From: an uncultured Lachnospiraceae bacterium
Lineage (GTDB): Bacteria > Bacillota > Clostridia > Lachnospirales > Lachnospiraceae
DNA length: 64,000 nucleotides
Reading direction: 5' to 3'
NCBI GenBank assembly: GCA_910587715.1
Contig: CAJUMV010000020.1
Span: forward strand, 1-64,000
The position numbers were made by a program, and so were the translations under genes. The notes under the pieces are model-generated. The model ran no database searches. It was not told where the DNA came from and saw only the letters and a list, made by a program, of their open reading frames with translations. This document shows positions 40,733 through 49,440 of this stretch, piece by piece; within the stretch, counting starts at the first letter, position 1, and each line of letters begins with the position of its first letter.

Positions 40733-41551
40733 TTATCTGAGCAGTTTGCGCATCATATCCGCGAGCCCATTCTGGTCGTTGTCAAGGTCTGTGACAACGT
40801 CGGCGTGGGCTTTTACTTTGTCTGTGGCATTTTTCATGGCGATGCCGCAGCCTGCCGCTTCTAACATGGAGATATCGTTGTCCGCATCCCCGGCGGCAAA
40901 GGAGTCGGAGACGGGAATCCCCAGATAGTCGCAGAGAAAGAGCAGGGAACTGCCCTTACCGGCGTTCCAGTCAAAAATCTCCAGATATTTGTCGCTGGAA
41001 TAGATGGTGCGGACCTTACCTTCCGCCCAGTCGGCAATGCTTTTTCGGAATGCTTCCAACTTGTCAAAGTTATGTAAACTAATAGCCAACATTTTACACG
41101 GCTCGTCTGTGAGGGCATCACGAAGGTTTTCGGAAATCACCAGTGGTAAGTGAATTTTTCTCCGATAATACTGAATCTCTGCATCCTCGGCGGGGGAAAC
41201 GATGGCGTCGGTCGTGTCGCTGTCACGGTATGTCTGGATATGGAGGGCGTGCGCCTCTGCCTGCTCCTGAAGATAGGAGACATAGGCAAGCGGAAGCCCG
41301 AATTTGCGGATGGTGCGCTGTTTGTCGCAGTCGTAGATGCGTGTGCCGTTGGAGCAGCTTAAAAAGATGCCGGGCTGCGTCAATCCCGCCAGCTCTTTCA
41401 CCTCCATTACGCTCATAAGCGGTCTGCCGGAGGAAAGGGCCAAGCGGTTTCCGGCCGCCAGAAATTCGTCCAGAAAGGCTTTGGTTTCCGGGGAAACCTG
41501 ACTTTGGTTGTTTAAGAGCGTATCATCCAAATCCGTGAATAATATTTTCAT
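40733..41551 (-). CDS. Cof-type HAD-IIB phosphatase
   Basis: About 272 residues. Start at ATG 41551 (MKILFTDLDDTLLNNQSQVS); a TTG at 41557 is nearer the GGAGG site and cannot be excluded. HAD motifs are DLDDTLLNN, SSGRPLMSV, K in the GKGSSLLFL region and GDADNDISMLEAAGCGIAM. The type C2 cap lies between. It probably dephosphorylates sugar phosphates or flavin/pyridoxal phosphates; the substrate is not predictable. Confidence 0.92.
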   Translation of the reverse strand: MKILFTDLDDTLLNNQSQVSPETKAFLDEFLAAGNRLALSSGRPLMSVMEVKELAGLTQPGIFLSCSNGTRIYDCDKQRTIRKFGLPLAYVSYLQEQAEAHALHIQTYRDSDTTDAIVSPAEDAEIQYYRRKIHLPLVISENLRDALTDEPCKMLAISLHNFDKLEAFRKSIADWAEGKVRTIYSSDKYLEIFDWNAGKGSSLLFLCDYLGIPVSDSFAAGDADNDISMLEAAGCGIAMKNATDKVKAHADVVTDLDNDQNGLADMMRKLLR

Positions 41552-41608
41552 CTGCAAAGCATCCTCCGTGCCGGGTATTTTGTGCCAGGCTTGTCTAACG
41601 TACCTTTT

Positions 41609-42478
41609 TCATGAAGTGCGTGGCAGCGCCGCCTTGATTTTCCAGAGCGCTTCCTCGGGGACAAACAGTCTGCCGTAGCCGCATCCAAGGTCCAGACCGG
41701 GTTTATTCGCGCCGTGAAAATCGGAGCCGCCGCTCACAAACAGCTCATATTTGTCAGCCAGCCGCTGCATGTCCCGCACATCCTGATTGCTGTAGGTGCT
41801 GTAAAAAACTTCGATTCCCATAAGCCCGTCCGCTTTCAGGAAGGAGACGAGCGCGTCCAGCCTGTCGTTTCCCATATGGTAGAGGGGCGGGTGTGCCAGA
41901 ATGGGAACGCCGCCTGCTTTTACAATCAGTTCCACTGCCTGAGAGGGGGTTACCTTTTCTCTGGGCACAAAGTATTTCGTGTGGTCGCCCAGGTATCTGG
42001 CGAAGGCGTCCTGCCGGCTTTTCACATAACCGTTTTCCAACAGGTAGGAAGCGTAATGTGCTCTGGTGATTACCGCGTCCGGATACATGGCAAGCAGCTT
42101 TTCGTAGGTAATGTCGATACCCGCGCCCTGCAGATTCGCGCACATTTTCCGGTTGCGGTTTATGCGGGAGTCCACGAAGCCGCCGAGCGCGTCCTGGAAA
42201 GCCTGCCCATCATAAGAGATATAGAGCCCTACGATGTGCACATCCTGCTTCTCGTATTTCGTGGAAAATTCAATACCCGGAATGACCTCCACGGAGGGAA
42301 GCCCGCGCTCCTTAAGAGCTGCCGCGTGAGCCACGGCTTCGTCAAGACCCTCTATGCTGTCGTGATCCGTTATGGCGACGGCGGCAAGGTTCTTCTCTAT
42401 GGCATAATCCACCAGCTCCGTGGGCGTGTAACTGCCGTCCGATTTGCAGGTGTGGGTGTGCAGGTCGATGGCTCTCAT
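41609..42478 (-). CDS. PHP-domain phosphoesterase (RNase AM / YciV-like)
   Basis: 289 residues from ATG 42478 (MRAIDLHTHTCKSDGSYTPT), which begins right after the ABC-F stop. Metal ligands are visible in DLHTHTCKSDGS, AITDHDSIEG, GIEFST, THAHYA-like TRAHYASYL, ILAHP and GSDFHG. Related enzymes cleave 3',5'-nucleoside bisphosphates and trim RNA 5' ends. The upstream extension of the frame overlaps ABC-F and is not used. Confidence 0.9.
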   Translation of the reverse strand: MRAIDLHTHTCKSDGSYTPTELVDYAIEKNLAAVAITDHDSIEGLDEAVAHAAALKERGLPSVEVIPGIEFSTKYEKQDVHIVGLYISYDGQAFQDALGGFVDSRINRNRKMCANLQGAGIDITYEKLLAMYPDAVITRAHYASYLLENGYVKSRQDAFARYLGDHTKYFVPREKVTPSQAVELIVKAGGVPILAHPPLYHMGNDRLDALVSFLKADGLMGIEVFYSTYSNQDVRDMQRLADKYELFVSGGSDFHGANKPGLDLGCGYGRLFVPEEALWKIKAALPRTS

Positions 42479-42479
42479 A

Positions 42480-44120
42480 TTAATCGTCTTCTTCCTCGTT
42501 GGCGGTGCTTGTGTAAACGGTACGCTTTCTCGCCATTTCATCATTTTCCAGATACTCGTCGTAGGTTGTGATTTTATCAATCAGGGTGCCGTCCGGCAGA
42601 ATTTCCATAATGCGGTTAGCCGTGGTCTGCACGACCTGATGGTCGTGGCAGGAGAAAATCTCCACGCCCTTGAACTTTTTCATGCCTTCATTTAAGGCGG
42701 TGATTGCCTCCATGTCCAGATGGTTGGTCGGCTCGTCAAAGAGCAGGCAGTTGGCGCCGCTTATCATCATTTTCGAGAGCAGACACCGTACTTTCTCTCC
42801 ACCGGAGAGTACCTTCACCTTTTTCACGCCGTCTTCGCCTGCAAAGAGCATACGCCCTAAGAATCCGCGCACGTAGGTTACGTCCTTCACGGGAGAGTAG
42901 CCCATGAGCCAGTCGGTGATGGTGTAATCGTTGTCAAACTCCGCGGTATTATCCTTCGGGAAGTACGCCTGCGAGGTGGTGACGCCCCATTTGTAGGTGC
43001 CCTCGTCAGGCTCGATTTCGCCCATTAAAATCTGTAAAAGAGTGGTCTTTGCCAACTCGTTGCCGCCCACAAGGGCAATCTTGTCGTCATGCCCCACGAT
43101 AAAGGAGATGTTGTCCAGCACCTTTTCGCCGTTTATGGTTTTGCTTAAGCTCTCTACGGTGAGCACCTCGTTGCCGATTTCGCGCTCGGGACGGAAGTCG
43201 ATGTAAGGATATTTGCGGCTGGAAGGACGGATGTCGTCCAGCTCGATTTTTTCAAGGGCGCGCTTTCTGGAAGTTGCCTGCTTGGATTTACTCGCGTTGG
43301 CGGAGAAGCGGGAGATAAATTCCTGCAGCTCCTTGATCTGTTCCTCTTTCTTCTTATTCGCTTCTTTGCGCTGCTTGATGATCAACTGGCTGGACTCGTA
43401 CCAGAAATCGTAGTTGCCCGCGTAGAGCTGGATTTTACCGTAGTCGATATCCGCCGTGTGCGTGCAGACTTTATTTAAGAAGTAGCGGTCGTGGGAGACC
43501 ACAATTACCGTGTTCTCAAAATTAATCAAAAACTCCTCCAGCCAGGCAATAGCGTCTAAGTCCAGATGGTTGGTGGGCTCGTCTAAAAGCAGGACATCCG
43601 GGTTGCCGAAAAGCGCCTTTGCGAGAAGCACCTTGACTTTTTCGTTACCGTTTAAATCCGCCATCTGGCTATAGTGCAGGTCCGTCCCGATGCCGAGACC
43701 GTTTAAGAGCATGGCGGCGTTGCTTTCCGCATCCCAGCCGTCCATCTCCGCGAACTCCGCCTCCAGTTCACTGGCGCGGATGCCGTCCTCGTCGGAAAAA
43801 TCCTCCTTGGCATAGATGGCGTCCTTCTCCTTCATAATCTGATAGAGCCGTTCGTTGCCCATGATGACCGTGTCCATAACGGAATAGGCGTCGTACTTAA
43901 AGTGATCCTGCTCCAGAACCGAGAGACGCTGACCGGGCGTGATTGACACGTCGCCGTTGGTGGTTTCTAAAACGCCCGAAAGGATTTTTAAAAAGGTGGA
44001 CTTTCCCGCGCCGTTGGCGCCGATCAGCCCGTAGCAGTTGCCTTCGGTGAATTTGATGTTTACGTCCTCGAAGAGGGCTTTTTTTCCTACGCGTAAGGTT
44101 ACGTTATTTGCCTGAATCAT
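42480..44120 (-). CDS. ABC-F family ATPase (YkpA/YbiT type)
   Basis: 546 residues with two ATP-binding cassettes and no membrane segments. First cassette: Walker A GLIGANGAGKST, signature LNGNEKVKV, Walker B DVLLLDEPTNHLD. The linker is charged with KKKEEQIKELQEF. Second cassette: GGNELAKTT, LSGGEKVRCLL, CLLFDEPTNHLD. ABC-F proteins act on the ribosome in translation or antibiotic protection; this subgroup is a housekeeping type. The degenerate second Walker A is normal for it. Confidence 0.93.
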   Translation of the reverse strand: MIQANNVTLRVGKKALFEDVNIKFTEGNCYGLIGANGAGKSTFLKILSGVLETTNGDVSITPGQRLSVLEQDHFKYDAYSVMDTVIMGNERLYQIMKEKDAIYAKEDFSDEDGIRASELEAEFAEMDGWDAESNAAMLLNGLGIGTDLHYSQMADLNGNEKVKVLLAKALFGNPDVLLLDEPTNHLDLDAIAWLEEFLINFENTVIVVSHDRYFLNKVCTHTADIDYGKIQLYAGNYDFWYESSQLIIKQRKEANKKKEEQIKELQEFISRFSANASKSKQATSRKRALEKIELDDIRPSSRKYPYIDFRPEREIGNEVLTVESLSKTINGEKVLDNISFIVGHDDKIALVGGNELAKTTLLQILMGEIEPDEGTYKWGVTTSQAYFPKDNTAEFDNDYTITDWLMGYSPVKDVTYVRGFLGRMLFAGEDGVKKVKVLSGGEKVRCLLSKMMISGANCLLFDEPTNHLDMEAITALNEGMKKFKGVEIFSCHDHQVVQTTANRIMEILPDGTLIDKITTYDEYLENDEMARKRTVYTSTANEEEDD

Positions 44121-44170
44121 GTTACATCCTCATGTTTTCTGTATTTTTACGTGTTTCGGTTACTCATATC

Positions 44171-44198
44171 ATTATACATAATAGGGATTTTTTTTCAA
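44171..44198 (-). promoter_or_regulatory. Promoter of the ABC-F gene
   Basis: On the minus strand -35 TTGAAA (44198-44193), a 16-bp spacer and -10 TATAAT (44176-44171), about 50 bases before the start codon. Confidence 0.65.
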
Positions 44199-44318
44199 TG
44201 GGGAAGTTTTGAAACTTTTTGCCCTTCTGATTCGTATTATTTATATGTGGAAGAAACGGCAACGGGCGGCAGAGGGTATGCTGCCAAATGATACAGGAAA
44301 CGGAGAGGAGCGGATTCC

Positions 44319-45155
44319 ATGAGCGGCTTTTTATTTACGCCGATGACGCGGTTTTACGCGGAGGCATTACAGAATATGAAAAACGCGGCGGACAAAACGA
44401 CGGGAAAAACGACCGGCGGCACGGGCAGTTTTGTGGGGACGGTGCAGGAGCAGCTTGCGCAGAAGGGGCAGGAAACGCAGACAGCGGGCAGTGTTTCCCG
44501 TGCAGGGGACCGCAACGAGCAGGCGGTACATGCCATGTCCATGGATCAGTACAAGATGTATATTTACCAGAAGATATCGGCGCTGCCCACCAGCCCGACC
44601 CAGAAGTGGGATGCGGTATCGGTCAACATTTCCGACGAGGGTTTTGCGGCGATGAAGGCTGACCCTGCTTATGAAAAGTGGGTGCTCGATACGCTGCGGC
44701 GGGATTTTGCTTACAACAATCCGTGGAGCGCTTACGCGGGCGGCAGTTACCGGGTGCATTATTTCGGAGCCACGAAGGAGGAATACCGTGGCGAGAGTTT
44801 TCAGATGGGGTTTCGTAACGGCGGAAAACACACGGATTCCGCCAGGAAAAAGAAACAGAAAAGCTTTTGGGAAAAGCGCGCCGAGCGGCACAAGCTGTAT
44901 ATGGATCTTGCCACAAAGGCCTGGTACAAACGGGAGAACGAGCGGGAATATCAGGAGACGATCGATATCGGCAGAAAGGAAGTGAGCAGCGCGCTTCTGC
45001 GGCAGCAGGCGATGGAGCGTGCCACAGGGGAGAAAATAGAGCTTGGTGTAAACCCCGACGTGCTCTCGCAGGCGGCGACGGAGCTTGCCCAGAATTATAT
45101 GTTCTTCAAGATACCCAGCGCGCTGTTAAACCCAAAGCCCAAAACGGGGAAGTGA
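44319..45155 (+). CDS. Conserved hypothetical protein (DUF6033-like)
   Basis: 278 residues. A low-complexity Gly/Thr/Gln/Ala-rich N-terminal half (residues 15-75) is followed by MSMDQYKMYIYQKISALPTS, VNISDEGFAAMKADPAYEKW, TLRRDFAYNNPWSAYAGGSY, and HYFGATKEEYRGESF. This set recurs in a Lachnospiraceae hypothetical family, often in several genome copies. There is no signal peptide. The C-terminal half is charged and helical. The function is unknown. Confidence 0.75.
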   Translation: MSGFLFTPMTRFYAEALQNMKNAADKTTGKTTGGTGSFVGTVQEQLAQKGQETQTAGSVSRAGDRNEQAVHAMSMDQYKMYIYQKISALPTSPTQKWDAVSVNISDEGFAAMKADPAYEKWVLDTLRRDFAYNNPWSAYAGGSYRVHYFGATKEEYRGESFQMGFRNGGKHTDSARKKKQKSFWEKRAERHKLYMDLATKAWYKRENEREYQETIDIGRKEVSSALLRQQAMERATGEKIELGVNPDVLSQAATELAQNYMFFKIPSALLNPKPKTGK

Positions 45156-45166
45156 AATAATTAGTG

Positions 45167-46477
45167 TTATGGGAGCGTTATTGTAAACACACTCCCGCCG
45201 CCGGGACGCTCCGTCACATGGATGGAGCCGTGGTGCAGCTTTACAATTTCGGCGGCGATAGAAAGCCCCAGCCCGAAGTGTCCTTTGGCGCTTCGGGCTT
45301 TTTCCGCCCGGTAAAAGCGTTCGAAAATCTTCTTTCTGTATTCCGGGGGAATCCCTACGCCGCTATCCGAGACAGTCAGGTAAAAGCGGTTCTTTTTATG
45401 GGAAAGAGCCAGGTCGATGCGTCCGCCCTCCGGGGTGTAGCTGAGCGCATTGTGGAGCAGGATGGAGAGAAGCTGGACGATGCGGTCGGCATCCGCCGTG
45501 CAGGGCGGCAGGGATTCTTCCGGCAGGGTGATGGAGAGGGACAGTTTTTTTTCAGCCGCCAGCGGTTCAAATGCCTCGTAAGTATTGATGAGAAGCGTGT
45601 CCAGTTCCACGGGCGCCGGACGGCAGGAGAAGCGCTGGGTGTCGGAAGCGCTTAGGGTGAGCATATCGTTGACTAAAGAAGTCAGAATATCGCCCTCCTG
45701 CTTGATTGTATCAAGAAAGCGGCTCTGTTTTTCCGCGTCCGCATCCCGGCAGCACTCAGCAGCGGAGAGGATTACGGCGAGAGGCGTGCGCAGCTCATGG
45801 GACGCTGCCGCCACAAATTCCGTCTGCTTTTTGCGGCTCTCAATCACAGGCTGAAGCAGTTTTCCGGTAAAGAAAAAGGAAAAAAGAGTCAAAAGCAGGA
45901 GGGCGGCAATATCAATCAGCAGAAAGCGCACTCTCTGCCTTGCGATCTGTTCCTGAAGAAAGTCCAGAGGGGCAAGCACCAAGAGCTGTAAGGAAGAGTT
46001 CCCGCGATTCAGTTCAATGATGCTGACATGATATTCGTGTTTTTTGCCAGTGGGGTTAAAGGGAAACTCTGCGTGGATGCATGTATTGTAGGGATTGTCG
46101 CCTGCAGCGTCTATTTCCGTGGAAGCATATCCGTATTGATTCCGGTACATTTCCAGACAGGAATCGAGAAGACCGCGGAGTTCGGAAGATTCGGAAAAAT
46201 TTGCGAGCCGGTTATAAAGAAACGGAATGCCGTTATCGAGGGCATAAAAAGTATAGCCGCCGCGCGCTTCCATTTTTGACAGCCATTCTATAGAGATGAC
46301 GGACTGCTGCTCTAAGCTGGTGGCGATGGTATTGATATCGTTCTGGAAAGAGCGGAACTGGTTTTCATACAACGCCTTTTCCGAGAGATAGAGATAGAGT
46401 AGGGACATCACAATCAGGATGGCGGTGGTAATGCCGGCACAGAGTGCGGTCAGATACAGATGTACTTTTCGAAACAT
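45167..46477 (-). CDS. Two-component sensor histidine kinase
   Basis: 436 residues. Membrane helix 1 (LTALCAGITTAILIVMSLLY), an extracytoplasmic sensor of about 135 residues, helix 2 (IDIAALLLLTLFSFFF), then HisKA with phospho-His in AAASHELRTPLAVILSAA and a HATPase with LHNALSYTPEGG, DSGVGIPPEYRKKIFERFYR and HFGLGLSIAAEIV. No HAMP domain is evident. Encoded 26 bases after its response regulator in the same operon. Confidence 0.95.
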   Translation of the reverse strand: MFRKVHLYLTALCAGITTAILIVMSLLYLYLSEKALYENQFRSFQNDINTIATSLEQQSVISIEWLSKMEARGGYTFYALDNGIPFLYNRLANFSESSELRGLLDSCLEMYRNQYGYASTEIDAAGDNPYNTCIHAEFPFNPTGKKHEYHVSIIELNRGNSSLQLLVLAPLDFLQEQIARQRVRFLLIDIAALLLLTLFSFFFTGKLLQPVIESRKKQTEFVAAASHELRTPLAVILSAAECCRDADAEKQSRFLDTIKQEGDILTSLVNDMLTLSASDTQRFSCRPAPVELDTLLINTYEAFEPLAAEKKLSLSITLPEESLPPCTADADRIVQLLSILLHNALSYTPEGGRIDLALSHKKNRFYLTVSDSGVGIPPEYRKKIFERFYRAEKARSAKGHFGLGLSIAAEIVKLHHGSIHVTERPGGGSVFTITLP

Positions 46478-46503
46478 GTTTTCTCCTCATATATCGGCAG
46501 GCA

Positions 46504-47181
46504 TCAGGAAGGCTCTGTCAGGGCATAGCCCACACCGCGGATTGTTTTCAGGTTCAGGCGGCTGCCGACCGTTTTTAAGCGTCTGCGCAAAAAATGGATA
46601 TAATTGTCCAGATTGCCCTCCTCCACGTCGCTGTCAGGTCCCCAGACCTTTAAGAGCAGATGGCTTCTGGAAAGGGTGGCGCCGCCGCTTTTTAAAAAGG
46701 TTTCCAAAAGCGTGGCTTCCCGTCTCGAAAGCGTACAGCTTCCGGCGGGACCGGTGAGCCGGTTTTCCGTGGGCAGTAAGGTAATGTCTGCAAGGGTGCG
46801 CGTCTCCTCATCCACAATGAGGCGCGGTCTTCTTGCCACACAGCGGATTCTGGCGAGAAGCTCTTCGATGGCAAAGGGTTTCACCAGATAATCGTCTGCC
46901 CCCAGGTCCAGTCCCTCCACCTTGTCGGAGAGGGTGCCGAGGGCAGTGATTAAGATTACGGGCGTCAGAATCCCTTTTTCCCGCAGGGAGGCAAGCACGT
47001 CCGTGCCCTCCATGCAGGGCAGCATACGATCTAAAAGAATGACATCGTAGATACTCTGTTCCCCGTAGAAGAGGGCGTCCTCCCCGTCAAAACAGGCATC
47101 CACGATAAAGCCCGCCTGTGTCAGCCCGTAAACCAGCGTCTCATTCAATTTTTCATCATCTTCCGCAAGGAGTATACGCAT
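46504..47181 (-). CDS. OmpR/PhoB-family response regulator
   Basis: 225 residues. The receiver has the acidic pair in LLAEDDEKLNETL, phospho-Asp in ILLDRMLPCMEG, T in ITALGTL and K in LVKPFAIEELL. The DNA-binding winged helix has LSRREATLLETFLKSGG, VEEGNLDNYIHFLRRRL and IRGVGYAL. It is first in the operon with the kinase. It is one candidate for the protein binding the tandem TTTAGA boxes near 58 kb, though nothing links them directly. Confidence 0.95.
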   Translation of the reverse strand: MRILLAEDDEKLNETLVYGLTQAGFIVDACFDGEDALFYGEQSIYDVILLDRMLPCMEGTDVLASLREKGILTPVILITALGTLSDKVEGLDLGADDYLVKPFAIEELLARIRCVARRPRLIVDEETRTLADITLLPTENRLTGPAGSCTLSRREATLLETFLKSGGATLSRSHLLLKVWGPDSDVEEGNLDNYIHFLRRRLKTVGSRLNLKTIRGVGYALTEPS

Positions 47182-47302
47182 GTTGGTTTCTTCCTTTTTG
47201 ATATATCTATTAGGAATAGTTTACCACAGATTTCTTTAAAAAACCTCTAAGCCCTTTTCTTTTTTCGGATTAGATTGTATAATCATTCTGGGAGGCAAGG
47301 CG

Positions 47303-49390
47303 GTGAAAGCATACAGAGACCAATCAAAGTTTACAATCAGTTTTGACGAAAGCACGCTGCCCATCATTGAGCAGATTTCGGAAGGGATGCCCGGCGGCTT
47401 TTTTATTTACCATGCCGACGGGGATGAGAAACTGATTTATATCAATCATGCCATGCTGCGTATTTTTGGCTGCGGCACGCTGGAGGAGTTTAAGGAGCTG
47501 ACGGGCTACACGTTTAAAGGGCTTGTTCATCCGGAGGATATCGATGAGGTGGAGGCAAGCATTCACTCCCAGATTGCGCACAGCGGAGAAGACTTGGATT
47601 ATGTGGAATACCGGATTATCCGTAAGGACGGCACGGTGCGCTGGGTGCAGGATTATGGGCATTTTGTGCATACCGAAACTTACGGGGATCTTTTCTATGT
47701 TTTTATAGAGGATGCCACGGAGCGGATACAGCGGCGGATGGCAGAGCTTGAGCGGGTGAATGAGGCGCTTTACGATGCGCATCTGAAAGAGGATTATTTA
47801 AAGAAGGCGCTTCTCTATGACGCGGTTTCTTTTGTGGAAGTCAATCTGACGAGGGATGAGTTTATTTCCGCATCTTTGCTGGACAGGGAGGGGGAGATAA
47901 AAAACCTCTTTACCTTTATGGGTATCACGCCCTTTGAAAAGTACTCCGATTTTACCGCTTTCTGGGCGGACTTTACGGAAGCGGACGGGCTTGCCGAATA
48001 CTGGAAGTTTTTTGATATCGAAAGACTGATTGGCTGTTACGAGGAGGGGGAACGGGTACAGGTTTACGACGGCTGGGTGACGGATATGTATGGTCGGAGA
48101 CGTTTAAGCCATTACCTTTTCTTTCTGGAGAAAAACGAGCACACGGGGGACGTGATCGCGCTCTCCGTGTCGCAGGACATAACGGAGCAGGTGGAGAGAC
48201 AGTCGCTTCTTAAATCCGCGCTGCGGCAGGCGGAGATGGAACGGCTTGCGAGAAATACTTTTTTTGCCAATATGTCCCACGATATCAGGACGCCCTTAAA
48301 TGCTATTATTGGGTATGCGGAGCTTTTAAAGGGGTGCGTCGGCGACCCGGGTAAGGTGGGTGAATGTATCGAGAAAATACACCTTTCGGGGGAGGAACTC
48401 CTTGCCGTCTTCGACGAGTTTTTGAAGGATAATCTAAATGAACCCGCCAGGGCGGAGCTGACAGAGCGGGAGTATCATCTCGGAGAGCTGCTTGCGGAGG
48501 TGGAAAAGAGCGCTGCGCGTCCGATTAAGGCGAAGAATATACAGTTTTCTATGGATAAGACAGGGCTTTCCCATTTTTCGGTGGAGGTCGATTACATAAG
48601 GCTGCGGGAGATTTTAAACCAGCTCCTCGACAATGCGATCAAGTATACGCCGACAAAGGGCAGGGTGAGTCTTACCGTCAGGGAAGGCAAAAGCGAGCGG
48701 AAGGGCTGCGGGCTGTTTCGGTTCATCATTGAGGATAACGGCTGCGGCATACCGGAAAATCAGCTGGAGGCCATTTTTCATCCGGCGAGACAGGAGAAAA
48801 GCGCGATTTACAACGGTATGCCGGGAGCGGGTCTTGCGGTGGTGCGAAGCTATGCGGAGACCATGGGCGGCACGGTCAGCGTGGAGAGTGAAGTCGGGAA
48901 GGGCAGTATCTTTACGGTGAGCCTTCCTTTGAAATATCCGGTAAAGGCTTCCTTTATGGAGCATGAAAGCGCTGTCAGCGAGGCGGCGGACATCAAGGAA
49001 AACAGGGGCGCGGTCCTGCTGGTGGAGGATAACGGGATTAATCGGGAGATTGAGGAGGAGCTTCTCAAAAATCTGGGGTACCGGGTGGAGACGGCATGTG
49101 ACGGCATAAGCGCCTATGAGATGTTGAAGGCTGCGGAACCGGGCAGGTTTTCTCTGGTGCTGATGGATATCCAGATGCCGGGGATGAACGGCTATGAGAC
49201 GGCGTGTGCCATCCGCAGGCTGGAGCAGGAGAGCGTATGCAGCATACCGATTATCGCGCTTTCCTCGGATGCCATGGAGGAGGATCGGCAAAAATCTTTG
49301 GCGGCGGGTATGAACGCGCACGTCTCGAAGCCCTTTGATATTGACGCGCTGCAGGAGCTGATAAACGGAATACTGGAAGAGAAAGAATGA
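47303..49390 (+). CDS. PAS-containing hybrid histidine kinase with receiver
   Basis: 695 residues from a GTG start (47303) behind GGGAGG. It is cytoplasmic with no membrane helix. PAS 1 (GGFFIYHADGDEKLIYINHA, about 30-150), a second degenerate PAS (about 165-300), HisKA with NMSHDIRTPLNAIIGYAELL (about 330), HATPase (NAIKYTPTKGRVSL, EDNGCGIPENQ, MPGAGLAVVRSYAETMGG) and a C-terminal receiver (LLVEDNGINREI, LMDIQMPGMNGYET, SKPFDID). No Hpt or output domain is encoded, so the phosphate destination is unknown. It shares a module layout with the next gene. Confidence 0.93.
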   Translation: MKAYRDQSKFTISFDESTLPIIEQISEGMPGGFFIYHADGDEKLIYINHAMLRIFGCGTLEEFKELTGYTFKGLVHPEDIDEVEASIHSQIAHSGEDLDYVEYRIIRKDGTVRWVQDYGHFVHTETYGDLFYVFIEDATERIQRRMAELERVNEALYDAHLKEDYLKKALLYDAVSFVEVNLTRDEFISASLLDREGEIKNLFTFMGITPFEKYSDFTAFWADFTEADGLAEYWKFFDIERLIGCYEEGERVQVYDGWVTDMYGRRRLSHYLFFLEKNEHTGDVIALSVSQDITEQVERQSLLKSALRQAEMERLARNTFFANMSHDIRTPLNAIIGYAELLKGCVGDPGKVGECIEKIHLSGEELLAVFDEFLKDNLNEPARAELTEREYHLGELLAEVEKSAARPIKAKNIQFSMDKTGLSHFSVEVDYIRLREILNQLLDNAIKYTPTKGRVSLTVREGKSERKGCGLFRFIIEDNGCGIPENQLEAIFHPARQEKSAIYNGMPGAGLAVVRSYAETMGGTVSVESEVGKGSIFTVSLPLKYPVKASFMEHESAVSEAADIKENRGAVLLVEDNGINREIEEELLKNLGYRVETACDGISAYEMLKAAEPGRFSLVLMDIQMPGMNGYETACAIRRLEQESVCSIPIIALSSDAMEEDRQKSLAAGMNAHVSKPFDIDALQELINGILEEKE

Positions 49391-49440
49391 AATAGACAGG
49401 GCGGCGAATGCCCAATATGTTTTAGAGAGGATATTTGGTT

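Noticed and set aside
43060..43120. Degenerate second Walker A (GGNELAKTT) in the ABC-F protein as a sign of inactivation
   Set aside because: Firmicute proteins of the YkpA subgroup, as recalled, carry the same NELA-x-TT form, so it is normal for the family.
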